The notes: generated by a model not told the origin, from the sequence alone. Shown: positions 21,720 through 30,431, numbered from the stretch's first letter. The stretch: DNA of 64,000 bases from Collybia mongolica (GCA_013420905.1 JAAXNY010000001.1:1-64000); one strand, 5' to 3'. Made by a program: numbers and translations.

Positions 21720-21792
21720 ACAAACAGGCCTGATGAGTACTTATACGAAACAGGTCGGGTGGGGGATTCCCCCAACCCTGTTGCTTGTTTGT
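21720..21792 (+). ncRNA. hammerhead ribozyme (type I), copy 1
   Basis: Stem I: ACAAACAGGC (21720-21729) pairs with GCUUGUUUGU (21783-21792), 10 bp with one G-U. Core CUGAUGA at 21730-21736. Stem II: GUA/UAC with loop CUUA. GAAA at 21747-21750. Stem III: CAGG...CCUG with an inner GGGU-GGGGG / CCCCC-A-ACCC stem. The conserved A-U pair closes stem III at U21781; cleavage is predicted after U21782 (GUU). All core nucleotides are present. Hammerheads are known in Penelope-like terminal repeats. The fold was made by hand. Confidence 0.9.
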
Positions 21793-21820
21793 AACGCAAC
21801 TCATCGTACCAAAGTCACTC

Positions 21821-21859
21821 GCAACCTCGCTTCGCTCGGTTGCTCGTTCCTCCCTAACC
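21821..21859 (+). repeat. terminal hairpin plus telomeric half-unit
   Basis: GCAACC and GGTTGC arms around TCGCTTCGCTC, followed by TCGTTCCTCCCTAACC. The same unit ends the right repeat and the partial repeat next to CCCTAA tracts, and occurs as isolated remnants at 20,671, 27,656 and 39,729. Confidence 0.8.
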
Positions 21860-21913
21860 ATCCGTACTTTAGCCAACATTCTGTCTCCACATCCGTCCCT
21901 TGCACCGACGTCC

Positions 21914-23051
21914 ATGTCTAGCACCGCTTTTTTTCGCGCTCTCTCCCCTTCCAACCTCGCCAACATCTCCCTCTCCGATGTTGATCCTCACTTTGGGGTT
22001 AAACAATCTCAAGCGTCGACCGCGAGACAGGCATCTTCGAACACTGTGTCCCAGGACACGGCTCGTTCTCACCTGTACTTCGGGGCTAACAACCTCGACG
22101 AACTACTCCACACCATTCCGGGTGAGTACGTTCAGTGCTTGACTGAGCCCCTCAAAGGCATTCGCGCCACTGCACAACGCATGGTCTCTGTTCGCGATAC
22201 AGTCGAAAAGTGGCGTTCCCACCAAGCCGCTGGCACTACTCCTGCAACGTTCGCGTCTAAGGCGCCCGAAATCCAATTCTCCAAGGATTTCGTTGAGTCA
22301 TTCGAAGCTGACGAAGCCAAGAAACGACTTCTTGATGCTCACAAAAAGTATCAGGCTGAGATCTTCAAGGACGCTCTCGTCGCCAAAGAAGTCGAGCTCA
22401 CAACGCTGCAAACCTCCCTCGAGCCTAAGCAACTCTACAACCGACTCATCGTCCCCGTCACCGACACCAGCAAAGTCGAGATGGCGCGCAGGAAGCGACC
22501 TATCCTCGAGGACGGTGATGAAGAAGGAGAGGTTAAGATCACAGGATGGGTACCGGACCCTGCGTCCAAATCTAACTACCTTTTAGTCGCCCGTGATCTC
22601 CCTATCATCGGACTCCGCGTCGTCTCCCTCGTGGAGGCGGCCCACCTTGCCGTCACTAAGAAGAAAGAGGCTAAGAAGGATCTCCGAGACAAGATGGATG
22701 TCGACGACGGTGATGATGCCGTCAAGCAGAAGGACTTAAGTAAGTTAGTCCAGAAGGCCGTCGACCAAGCCATCAAGAAGAGGACTCCCGCGCCCAAGGT
22801 ACGTCACCGCGGTCGCTCACACTCTCATGTTCTGACTTCTTCCCCTCAAGGATCTCCGATTCAAGAAGGGAGCCGCCAAGAAGTCGTCCTCCTCTACCGC
22901 CCCCAAGAAGACCGCCTCCAAGAAGAAGGCTCCTCAACCGCGCCAAGCCGCAAAGCTCGCCGCGATGAAGAAGAATGGCAAAGGTCTCAAGGGGAAAGGG
23001 AAGGCTGGGAAGCCTGGCCCTCGGGGAGCCAAGAAGTCGTCGTCCAAGTAG
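21914..23051 (+). CDS. Penelope-like ORF1 protein, spliced form, 361 aa
   Basis: Joining 21914-22798 to 22851-23051 removes a 52-nt intron with excellent signals: donor AAG|GTACGT, branch-like TTCTGACTT, acceptor CTCAAG|G. Its length is not a multiple of three. The new frame encodes a 66-residue, Lys-rich tail (for example KKSSSSTAPKKTASKKK and GKGLKGKGKAGKPGPRG) and stops at TAG 23049-23051. This composition is far more protein-like than the same DNA in the RT frame and would make a basic nucleic-acid-binding tail. Splicing would therefore yield a Gag-like ORF1, and intron retention the ORF1-RT fusion. Inference from sequence only. Confidence 0.65.
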
Positions 23052-25462
23052 GCGACGACACTACTGTATTTGATTTACCGCCGCCGAATCCATCATTCCG
23101 GTACGAGAATCCTTACACTTGGCCTGACTGGTTGCTAACCATTCCATACCCACTTGCGCGCTCGTATATATTGTTAAATACACCCATATTTGTAATTGAT
23201 GCCAATAGATATAAGAACGTTATCCATCGCGCTCCTGGTGTGAATCTCCCGAAAAACATCGAGTATGACTTATCTGTCGGAATGAATTATATGTTTAAGT
23301 CAGAAAGAAACTCTAAATTAATTCTAGACGCTTGGAAAGATTTCTCGCGTCGCCTGAGATGGCGCCTATACTTTGCCTTCTCCAACCCAGAATCTAACTC
23401 TCTCTATGACCCAGACTATGAACTTAACCGCCCCCCCTCAGGAAAAGTTCCTCTGTTACCAGACTATATCGAGCTAGGGATCCGTCGTGGTCAGTACTTT
23501 GTGGAAAACACAATCGCTAAAATACCCGCGGAAGAAGCTGCGCCGTCAACGCCCCGGCCTAACACTACCCGAATTCGAAGATGGCTGTTAGATAACAACT
23601 ATGTCCTAACACCCACCGATAAAAATCTTGGCATTTCGGTGTCTAGGCGTGACTGGCTAATAGAGAAATGTAAGGAGCTCCTTGATGATGAAACTAATTA
23701 TAAGATGTTACATCCTCTCATCGCCGCCACCTACATTAAGAAAACAATCGAACAAATGGACGAGCTTGCCCAAAAAGCTATGCTCTTAAGCGACGAACCC
23801 TGTGACCAGCTATTGGATTGGTTCCGTCAATTCATACCTGATGCTGGAGAAACGTATGATCTCGCAAACTTGCCATGTTTCTATGGTATCCCTAAGATAC
23901 ATAAACAGCCTGTTAAAATGCGACCTATAATACCCTGTCACTCGGCGGTTATGAATCCAGCCGCTAAATTTGTTTCGAAAAAACTCAAACCGCTCATCAA
24001 AGCGGCGCCATCCATTATACATGGTACCAAAGACCTGGCGATCAAATTGAGTAAGGTTACTATTTCAAATCGGAAGAAATTCTTTATCGTCACGGGCGAC
24101 ATTGTTGCCTACTATCCTAATATACCAATTCAACGTTGTATAGATATTGTTACCGACATGTATCTTGAATATATCACCGGACTGGATCCTGACTACATCA
24201 ATTTCCTGCACCTTGACGAGCACGTACTGCGTGGCCTTCAGGCATTCATACTTGCACTAGAAGTTGGGAATCGTAACCTTATATTTCGCTTTCAAAAATA
24301 TATATACCTTCAATTACATGGACTCGCAATGGGAGTAGCGGATTCTCCGGATCTCGCGAACCTCTACGGGGTCTTTTTTGAAAGGAAATGCAACATTTTG
24401 AACGACCCGAGAATACCTTTCTACGGTCGATACATAGATGATTGTTTAGCAATTGTGTATGCTGCCTCTGCTGATGAGGCCCTTCGCATTGTTAAAACAC
24501 TTGAAATCGAATCTTGCGAAATAGAGTGGTCCGCGTCTGATAGACAAGCGCCGTTCCTGGATATGATGTTATACATTGATATGCAGAACCGTTTGCAACA
24601 CATGCCCTATCGGAAAAGTGGATCGCATCAGGAAAGAATTCCATGGATCTCTCACCACCCTCTAGATGTAAAAAGAGGAACTTACGTGGGCGAGATGTCC
24701 CGTTTAGCCACCCTGAGTAGTACATTTCAGAACTACCGGAACGCTATAGACTCGCTTCGTGCGCTCTATATACAGCGTGGCTATCCAGTGAAATTAGTAT
24801 TGCAGTGGACTTCGGTCAATATGGCAGAACGATGGCAGAAACGTCTATCAGAGTCTAAGGGTTCTGGAGAGCTAGACAGTGTTCTGGTGCTTAAGTCTGA
24901 ATTCAATACTGCTTGGAATTACTTCTCTGCTCGAGAATTGGGTAACACAATCACGGATTTCTGGTCGTTATGGCTAAACCATAACCAGGCAGCTACGGAG
25001 GGGAATCGCTTACCCCCCATAGAGTTCCCACAATTATCTGGATCTTTGGGCAAGTTGGCCGATGGAGTCCCGGAGGCGTACACCGTGCGTCTTCAGGTCA
25101 CTAACGGTACGACGACCTCAATACCAGATATACGGAAACTAGATATCCTAAAGCGCCGATGGATTGTCAGCCGCAAACGCACTCTCAATCTCTTCGACCT
25201 CGTAAATCTTTGGAAAAAGATTGTTATCGAACACTTAGACAAGGATGCAGCACGAAAGGCTGTACCCAATGAGCCCGTGGGTAACCCCCAGAATACGGTA
25301 GTAAGAACTATAAACCCCACTCCTAACATTGTGAACAGGGAACGGATCGAAACCATTCACACGCGCGAGCGTGCGGACTCAGAGTTGGACCCCTTCGTCC
25401 TTGCTTGGAACCAAGGTTTTAGGCTCGGAGTGAACGCGGACCCTACTGGAGTAACTCTCTAA
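21914..25462 (+). CDS. Penelope-like ORF1-reverse transcriptase fusion, 1182 aa (unspliced reading)
   Basis: Start taken at ATG 21914 because the upstream in-frame ATG (21785) lies in the ribozyme. N-terminal about 295 residues form an ORF1-like domain with acidic and basic stretches. The RT shows Penelope-class blocks: TPTDKNLGISV (about 567), CFYGIPKIHK and MRPIIP (RT2), TGDIVAYYPNIP (RT3; Asp about 729), HGLAMGVADSPDLANL (RT4; about 803), GRYIDDCLAI (RT5; about 840), QAPFLDMMLYI (RT6), HHPLDVKRGTYVGEM (thumb). The C-terminus GFRLGVNADPTGVTL shows no GIY-YIG. The product would copy element RNA, probably priming on telomeric 3' ends. A strong 52-nt intron (22799-22850) changes frame when removed, giving ORF1 alone. 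The RT frame is free of stops, so this copy may be active. Confidence 0.88.
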   Translation: MSSTAFFRALSPSNLANISLSDVDPHFGVKQSQASTARQASSNTVSQDTARSHLYFGANNLDELLHTIPGEYVQCLTEPLKGIRATAQRMVSVRDTVEKWRSHQAAGTTPATFASKAPEIQFSKDFVESFEADEAKKRLLDAHKKYQAEIFKDALVAKEVELTTLQTSLEPKQLYNRLIVPVTDTSKVEMARRKRPILEDGDEEGEVKITGWVPDPASKSNYLLVARDLPIIGLRVVSLVEAAHLAVTKKKEAKKDLRDKMDVDDGDDAVKQKDLSKLVQKAVDQAIKKRTPAPKVRHRGRSHSHVLTSSPQGSPIQEGSRQEVVLLYRPQEDRLQEEGSSTAPSRKARRDEEEWQRSQGEREGWEAWPSGSQEVVVQVGDDTTVFDLPPPNPSFRYENPYTWPDWLLTIPYPLARSYILLNTPIFVIDANRYKNVIHRAPGVNLPKNIEYDLSVGMNYMFKSERNSKLILDAWKDFSRRLRWRLYFAFSNPESNSLYDPDYELNRPPSGKVPLLPDYIELGIRRGQYFVENTIAKIPAEEAAPSTPRPNTTRIRRWLLDNNYVLTPTDKNLGISVSRRDWLIEKCKELLDDETNYKMLHPLIAATYIKKTIEQMDELAQKAMLLSDEPCDQLLDWFRQFIPDAGETYDLANLPCFYGIPKIHKQPVKMRPIIPCHSAVMNPAAKFVSKKLKPLIKAAPSIIHGTKDLAIKLSKVTISNRKKFFIVTGDIVAYYPNIPIQRCIDIVTDMYLEYITGLDPDYINFLHLDEHVLRGLQAFILALEVGNRNLIFRFQKYIYLQLHGLAMGVADSPDLANLYGVFFERKCNILNDPRIPFYGRYIDDCLAIVYAASADEALRIVKTLEIESCEIEWSASDRQAPFLDMMLYIDMQNRLQHMPYRKSGSHQERIPWISHHPLDVKRGTYVGEMSRLATLSSTFQNYRNAIDSLRALYIQRGYPVKLVLQWTSVNMAERWQKRLSESKGSGELDSVLVLKSEFNTAWNYFSARELGNTITDFWSLWLNHNQAATEGNRLPPIEFPQLSGSLGKLADGVPEAYTVRLQVTNGTTTSIPDIRKLDILKRRWIVSRKRTLNLFDLVNLWKKIVIEHLDKDAARKAVPNEPVGNPQNTVVRTINPTPNIVNRERIETIHTRERADSELDPFVLAWNQGFRLGVNADPTGVTL

Positions 25463-26144
25463 TCTGCGCCTTTGGTATCCCCAGAGGTGATGGCCTAGGA
25501 AACCGGTCGCAATGCAGCTCCTGTTGCACTTTATGGTCTGTGCTCAGCGAAAAGTGAAATAACTTTTGATGATCTTGTGGGCTAAGGCCCCACACCTGTC
25601 GCGGCTTACCCCGCGCAGTTGATCTCCTTTACGGAACGATTACCTCTTGATCTTTGGTATAAGTCTATCTATCTGAGGCGTAGCATGCTGGTGGATTCCG
25701 GCTGGTTACGAAAAGTAATAGCGCCCAAGTTGATTGAGGTTGGGGACTGGGTTCCCCCTGTAAAATTGAACCTCGTTTAAAGATCTATTTCGTCTTAAGG
25801 GACGTCGCCTAGTAGCAACTCCCCGCTTGAATCACTCTAAGTGTCAATTCTCGTAAGAACTCCTTGAAAAACTGTCTATTCTCCCAGTTTTTCCACTCAC
25901 TACATACGTTTACCAGAAGCTCTGTTTAAAATCTGGGACATGTCGGTTTTAGATGGCCGTTGGAACATCCTAACCCTAACGTACGTAGCTTCGACTTAAC
26001 CGTCGAAACGACCAGCTAACGGTCTTTTATTTTAACGAATAATAGCCTAACCCTAACCGCTAACCTTTAACCTTAAGGGCTAAGTAGCCGGGCCGATGGG
26101 GCCCGGCGCCTAAGTATAGCGCGGCTAAAAGAAGATAAGATCCA
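25463..26144 (+). other. retroelement untranslated region
   Basis: No ORF. Highly similar to 38,690-39,375 in the truncated copy. Contains CCTAACCCTAACGTACG (about 25,969), CCTAACCCTAACCGCTAACC (about 26,047) and the palindromic GGGCCGATGGGGCCC region (about 26,092). The near-telomeric hexamers are built into the element. Confidence 0.8.
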
Positions 26145-26538
26145 GGCACGAGATCCATCTTCTCTATTGATCCGCGTCGGTGAATAGCTAACCGAAATTG
26201 ATCCGCGTATCGGATAAATACTAAGGTAGGGCGGGCCAACATGGACCGCGTTCCATGCGCGTCGAGCGCGCATGCCAGCGCACACCCCCTCACATGGCGC
26301 AACATGTGTCTGAGGGGTTTACGCTGTGGTCGCTCGGAAAAACCGCGCGCGCGCCGTAACGGTGCGGCGGCGCGAGCGGAGAAACTGATTAAACATTAAC
26401 AAACAGGCCTGATGAGTACTTATACGAAACAGGTCGGGTGGGGGATTCCCCCAACCCTGTTGCTTGTTTGTAACGCAACTCATCGTACCAAAGTCACTCG
26501 CAACCTCGCTTCGCTCGGTTGCTCGTTCCTCCCTAACC
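26145..26538 (+). repeat. right terminal repeat (pLTR) of the retroelement
   Basis: Direct repeat of 21,466-21,859. It runs directly into CCCTAACCCTAACCCTAAA, a telomeric tract of about three units. Confidence 0.92.
26399..26471 (+). ncRNA. hammerhead ribozyme, copy 2 (right terminal repeat)
   Basis: Same sequence and fold as copy 1: core CUGAUGA at 26409, stem I 26399-26408 with 26462-26471, predicted cleavage after 26461. Cleavage at both terminal repeats would release a unit-length RNA. Confidence 0.9.
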
Positions 26539-26548
26539 CTAACCCTAA
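26531..26548 (+). repeat. interstitial telomeric tract
   Basis: CCCTAACCCTAACCCTAA joins the end of the right terminal repeat directly to the truncated ribozyme copy. Orientation: the coding strand carries CCCTAA, so an RNA 3' end with this tract could pair with a TTAGGG overhang. Confidence 0.9.
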
Positions 26549-26684
26549 AGGCCTGATGAGTACTTATACGAAACAGGTCGGGTGGGGGATTCCCCCAACC
26601 CTGTTGCTTGTTTGTAACGCAACTCATCGTACCAAAGTCACTCGCAACCTCGCTTCGCTCGGTTGCTCGTTCCTCCCTAACCCT
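26549..26684 (+). repeat. partial terminal repeat with 5'-truncated hammerhead
   Basis: Begins at AGGCCTGATGAG, five bases before the ribozyme core is complete, and runs to the terminal hairpin and CCCTAACCCTAA. The ribozyme part (26,549-26,615) keeps the core, stem II and stem III but only about 4 bp of stem I, because telomeric CCCTAA replaces the 5' strand. Confidence 0.85.
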
Positions 26685-26820
26685 AAAAGGATCCGACCGG
26701 TGGTCTCCTCCATCGATCCTTATCGGTAACTTTCCGTCCCTCAACTATATCCTCCAACAAAAACGCTTCGCGTTTTTGTTGTCGTCCACCCAAACACAAA
26801 TGCCCCATAACCCTAAACCC
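26685..26820 (+). repeat. second terminal segment with perfect hairpin
   Basis: GGATCCGACCGGTGGTCTCC onward, shared with 39,838-39,950. It contains a perfect hairpin with 12-bp arms CAACAAAAACGC/GCGTTTTTGTTG and TTC loop (26755-26781), then TCGTCC and a degenerate telomeric CATAACCCTAAACCC. It ends at the target duplication. Confidence 0.8.
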
Positions 26821-26839
26821 AAAAACTAATATAGATAGG
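26821..26839. repeat. target site duplication, right
   Basis: Exact match to 21,449-21,467; after it the interrupted host sequence continues with GTCCATTGG. Confidence 0.9.
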
Positions 26840-27640
26840 GTCCATTGGAAAGCCACAATGTCATAGTATCTTACATAATTACCCCAGGTCCCCTGCTTAT
26901 GTCAGCACTTCATACCATATTGATCTTTCAAAAATGTACAAACATTGGGGCAGTTTTTTGAGCCACTGTACTTCAGAGGACTATAAGTGAGGTGCACAAC
27001 TTTTGGATGGAGTCATACAACTGCCAACAACTGCAACTGGAAACAACAACACTGGGAGAGACAGTTGTGAGGTGCACAACTTTTGGATGGAGTCTAATGA
27101 CTGCCAATGACAATACTGGGCGTACATTCTGTTGTCAGTATGAGGCATGAGAGCAATGTAAGTTTGAATCATGGTAGAAACACACTTCAGAGGACTATCA
27201 AAGAGTCGTACGACTGTCAACGACTGTGGACGTCAGGTTTGGTGGGAGTCGTACGACTGCCAATGACTGTGGATGACTGTGGATGGCTAGCCAACGACTG
27301 CCAACGACTGCAACTGGAACATACATGAGAGCAATGTAAGTTGGAATCATGGTAGAAACACACTTCAGAGGACTATCAAAGAGTCGTACGACTGTCAACG
27401 ACTGTGGACGACTGTGGATGGCTAGCCAACGACTGCCAACGACTGCGACTGGAACATACCCATGTTCTTCACAAGTAGATTATTAGGGTGAGCCACTGCT
27501 TCTTTACATATTACACGGACATTTACTTACTACTGTACTTAGCTTATCGTGCTCTATCTTAGGTACAGTGCTAATGCTCAGTCGATTATACACGAACTGA
27601 GGCTTATCATGCTCTATCTTAGGTTATCTTAGGTTAATCT
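26840..27640. repeat. host sequence after the insertion, with a minisatellite
   Basis: No gene. At about 27,150-27,460 a unit of about 175 bp is duplicated (GAATCATGGTAGAAACACAC...GTCGTACGACTGTCAACGAC), itself built of 9-13 bp steps of ACGACTG and CCAACGACTGC. 27,590-27,650 repeats AGGCTTATCATGCTCTATCT and TTAGGTTA-like phrases. Confidence 0.7.
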
Positions 27641-27655
27641 AGGTTACATTTCAAC

Positions 27656-27703
27656 ACTCGCAACCTCGCTTCGCTCGGTTGCTCGTTCCTCCCTAACCTA
27701 ACT
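27656..27703 (+). repeat. isolated retroelement-end remnant
   Basis: ACTCGCAACCTCGCTTCGCT...GGTTGCTCGTTCCTCCCTAACCTAAC: the terminal hairpin and telomeric half-unit without the rest of the element. Upstream are degenerate TTAGGTTA repeats. It sits exactly where AT-rich repeat DNA changes to GC-rich sequence. Confidence 0.8.
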
Positions 27704-30431
27704 CTTCTCATCGCCTTCTTTCTCCGCTCCTTCTTCCGACCGTGACAGGCATCCACCACGACGCTCGGGGTGCTTTAGACGGCGCACAGGTACGCGGCCA
27801 TGTCTCTAATCCTCGGTCATCGTGTCTGACGCCCCTTTGCGCTGCGCCTTCCTCCTCCGCCTCCTCGTGTTCTGTTGCCGACCATCATCAGCACTTGACA
27901 TCCATACGGCATCGGGGCGCCTACCAACGTGATCACCAGCAGTACCGCTGTCTGTAAGCAAATGCCGATCTCCTTCCTCCACCGCCGCCGTCCGCCACAC
28001 GATCCGATGCACGATCTCGGCGGTCCTGGAGACCCCGATGTTACCTCACCGAGCCATAACGCGGCCGCGATCTCGAACGATCCCTGGCCGCTGGCTCCGC
28101 CTTCCTTTTCCGCTCTTTTTCCAGCTCGCCACCATCTGCATCCACACATCCAGCCACATCCACGCGCGGTATCCCACGCCCAGACCTCGCTTGGTACGCG
28201 GTCTGATGCACTTTTTGTTGATCTTCTGCCAAGTCGTCTTCTTGTGCAGCGGCCATCACACCGACTCCTCCAAACCCTCATCCGGCGTGCGCGAACGGTC
28301 GCTGGGCTTCAGGTAACCAGAGGGGCTGGGAAACACGAGGGCTGATAGCACGAGGTACGCGTTCACTATGCCAAGAAGCATGTCCGCCACGTCTGACTTC
28401 TTCTCTAGCACGACGACCTCCGCATTCAGTTTCCCGCCTCGGAAACACCTGCCTATTCTCCCGACGCCTGATTCGCGCCGTGCTACGCCACGTCGTTTCC
28501 TCTGTAGCAGCACGACATGGATGCTCGGTTTCCCGCCCCGGAACGTCCTACAAACGGGTGTCTATGCCGGCGACACCTGACTCATGACGTGTCATCTGGC
28601 CATCGTTGACGCGGCGATGTTCGGGTGGAGGTGTAGCGGCGTTTTGGCATTGTACAACTGCGTGGTGGATGGTTTGGATGACGACGTGTTTGGGCTGAAG
28701 AGCGAGAAACGGCGCTACAGAGCGCAGGTTTCGGGAATCAAGGGACGCGTCGAAAAAAGGTATGTACGCACCGTATCTCGTCGGTCATGCCTAAAAACAC
28801 TCACTCCGGTTCGTTTGTTGTCCCTACAGGGCATCGTCTTCTCCGTGCTCCGCGCCCGGCGAGCGCTAATCCGAACCGCCTCGATGAATGGAAAAAGGTG
28901 TGTACGCATTGTACCTCGTCGGTCATGCCCCGGAACACTGACTCCGCGTCGTTTCTTGTCCCTACAGAGCACTGTTCTCCCTGTGCCTCGCGTCCGACCC
29001 TCACCAATCCGAACCGCCTCTCTTCGGATAAACGAGACGTCTTGTTACTCGAGTGAGTGTATGGCTTTCGGTTGGATCGAGGGGCGTTAAGGAGGGTGTC
29101 CGGGAGCCTTGGGCAGCAAAGCCGAAGCAGTAGGGCGTCGTGCTCGGTCTTGTTGTCCCTGCAGATCACTGTCCTCCTTGTGCCCCGCGCCCGGCGCGTG
29201 CCCATCCGAACCGCACCTTGTTGTACAAACGAGGTGTTTTGAGCCCGCTCGAGCCTCTGCACGGTTTGTGAACCGAATTTAGGCATTGAGGGAGGAAGTC
29301 GGATGGCGGAGGTGAGGCTGTGAGATGTCGGAACGAGTTTAAGGTGAGTACGCACCTTTTCTCTCCGGTTGCCCTCGGGAACGCTGAACCTCACCGCAGA
29401 CTTGGAGACCGTTCCCCACCAACCTGAACCGCACTCGCCCTTGGTTGCCGCTGTCCATCCGGATGCTGGAAAGCCCGCGCCGCGTGTGGTGTGTTTTCCA
29501 GCCTTGGTTGCTCGCACCAAGGTCGCACTTCTAACCTCCTCGTTTGCTTTTCCCAACAACCACAGATACCCGCTGACCACCGCCCGCCTCTGCTCGAGAC
29601 CCTCGCCAACGACCGAACCTTCGCGATAACGAGTCCGTAGCTGCCGTCCAATCCTAACCGTTGCCGTAGCACGTCGTTTTTCTGACAAAGTTGGCGTTTG
29701 CATCCTTTTTTGGAGTCGCAGAGAGGCGTTCAGGTCCGTGCGCGCAAGGAAATCATGAAAGGGGAAGTGGGTGATGTAAAAGGCATATCTTAGCTTTTAT
29801 CGTGCGCGACGTAGAAAGTGCTGTATCCCTCTATTCGACGGTCTCCGTGTAGCTCGTTCCGTAGTCGGTCTTTCATCGTTTTCAGGGACAGACCGTCGTC
29901 CAGCCTCGTCATTTGGTGGACATCGCGTCACTCCGCGCCCTCCGAACGCCTCGACATGAGCGGATCCTTTCTGATAGTTTGTCGTCGTTGGCGGTATGCG
30001 ACCCGCCTACGCGCGCTCTGAAGTGTGTAGATCTTCGTTGAGGACGTGTTGGACGTTCATGTCGGGTGAAATTGAGCGGATCGCCGCTGATTGCGCGTGT
30101 CGTTCGCTCGGGACGAGAAACAAAAAATGGCGCGATGTGTGGAGGGAATGGAAAGGGAATTCATCAGACAATCTTCAAACGGTGGCTGTGCTATCGCTAT
30201 TTGTGCCTGGAGTTACCCCGGATAAAGCCAGCCCGCGTGGACGTTTGTCACGATCGATGCATCGATGAACACAACTCCCACCACCACACTGCATCCACCA
30301 TTTCACTATTAGACACTCGATAAACTTATTCCAAAGACTAACTAACATCCCATAATACACCTATTCAGGAGTGAGAACTAGCTCATTCCTCATTGGAGCT
30401 GTCACTGACTTTTATCATGTCCTGGCAGGCT
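27704..30431. other. GC-rich region with unrecognised exon-like pieces
   Basis: No protein family recognised. At 28,760-29,000 an exon-intron-like unit is tandemly duplicated: AAAAAGGTATGTACGC or AAAAAGGTGTGTACGC, about 65 nt, TGTCCCTACAG, then a short coding-like block (GCTCCGCGCCCGGCGAGCG). Weaker copies follow at about 29,150 (CCCTGCAGATCACTGTCCTCC) and 29,343 (GGTGAGTACGCACC...ACCGCAG). Frames are open in several directions because of GC content, so no CDS is called. Confidence 0.4.

Larger units (their letters stand above)
21466..21859 (+). repeat. left terminal repeat (pLTR) of the retroelement
   Basis: Matches 26,145-26,538 base for base as far as I can read (constant offset of 4,679). 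It starts GGCACGAGATCCATCTTC and ends TCCCTAACC. It contains an inverted GCGCGCATG / CATGCGCG stretch, the hammerhead at 21,720-21,792 and the terminal hairpin at 21,821-21,856. Confidence 0.92.
21468..26820 (+). mobile_element. full-length endonuclease-less Penelope-like retroelement (Coprina type)
   Basis: The 5.35-kb insertion lies between 19-bp direct repeats inside a decayed satellite arm. Order: 394-bp left terminal repeat with hammerhead ribozyme; ORF1/RT; about 680-bp untranslated region with interstitial CCTAACCCTAA tracts; right terminal repeat; telomeric (CCCTAA)-type tract; a second, partial terminal repeat beginning inside the hammerhead; a distinct terminal segment with a perfect hairpin. 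The RT is of the Penelope class and no GIY-YIG endonuclease follows it. Endonuclease-deficient Penelope-like elements that live on telomeres (Athena in rotifers, Coprina in basidiomycetes) are known, and the telomeric tracts here fit. A clean internal target duplication is unusual for that class. Confidence 0.88.

Noticed and set aside
21747..21757. Hammerhead cleavage at GGUC directly after the GAAA box (minimal stem III)
   Set aside because: That pairing leaves stem I with a single base pair. The fold with a long stem III and cleavage after GUU gives ten base pairs in stem I.
25300..25462. GIY-YIG endonuclease at the C-terminus of the Penelope-like protein
   Set aside because: The region after the RT thumb has no GIY, YIG or downstream R/E motif; it ends about 240 residues after the thumb with unrelated sequence.
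27817..29703. Long open frames on both strands of the GC-rich region (154 and 300 codons)
   Set aside because: High GC removes stop codons. No domains are seen, amino-acid composition is biased to Arg/Gly/Ser, and the frames cross clear splice-like repeats.
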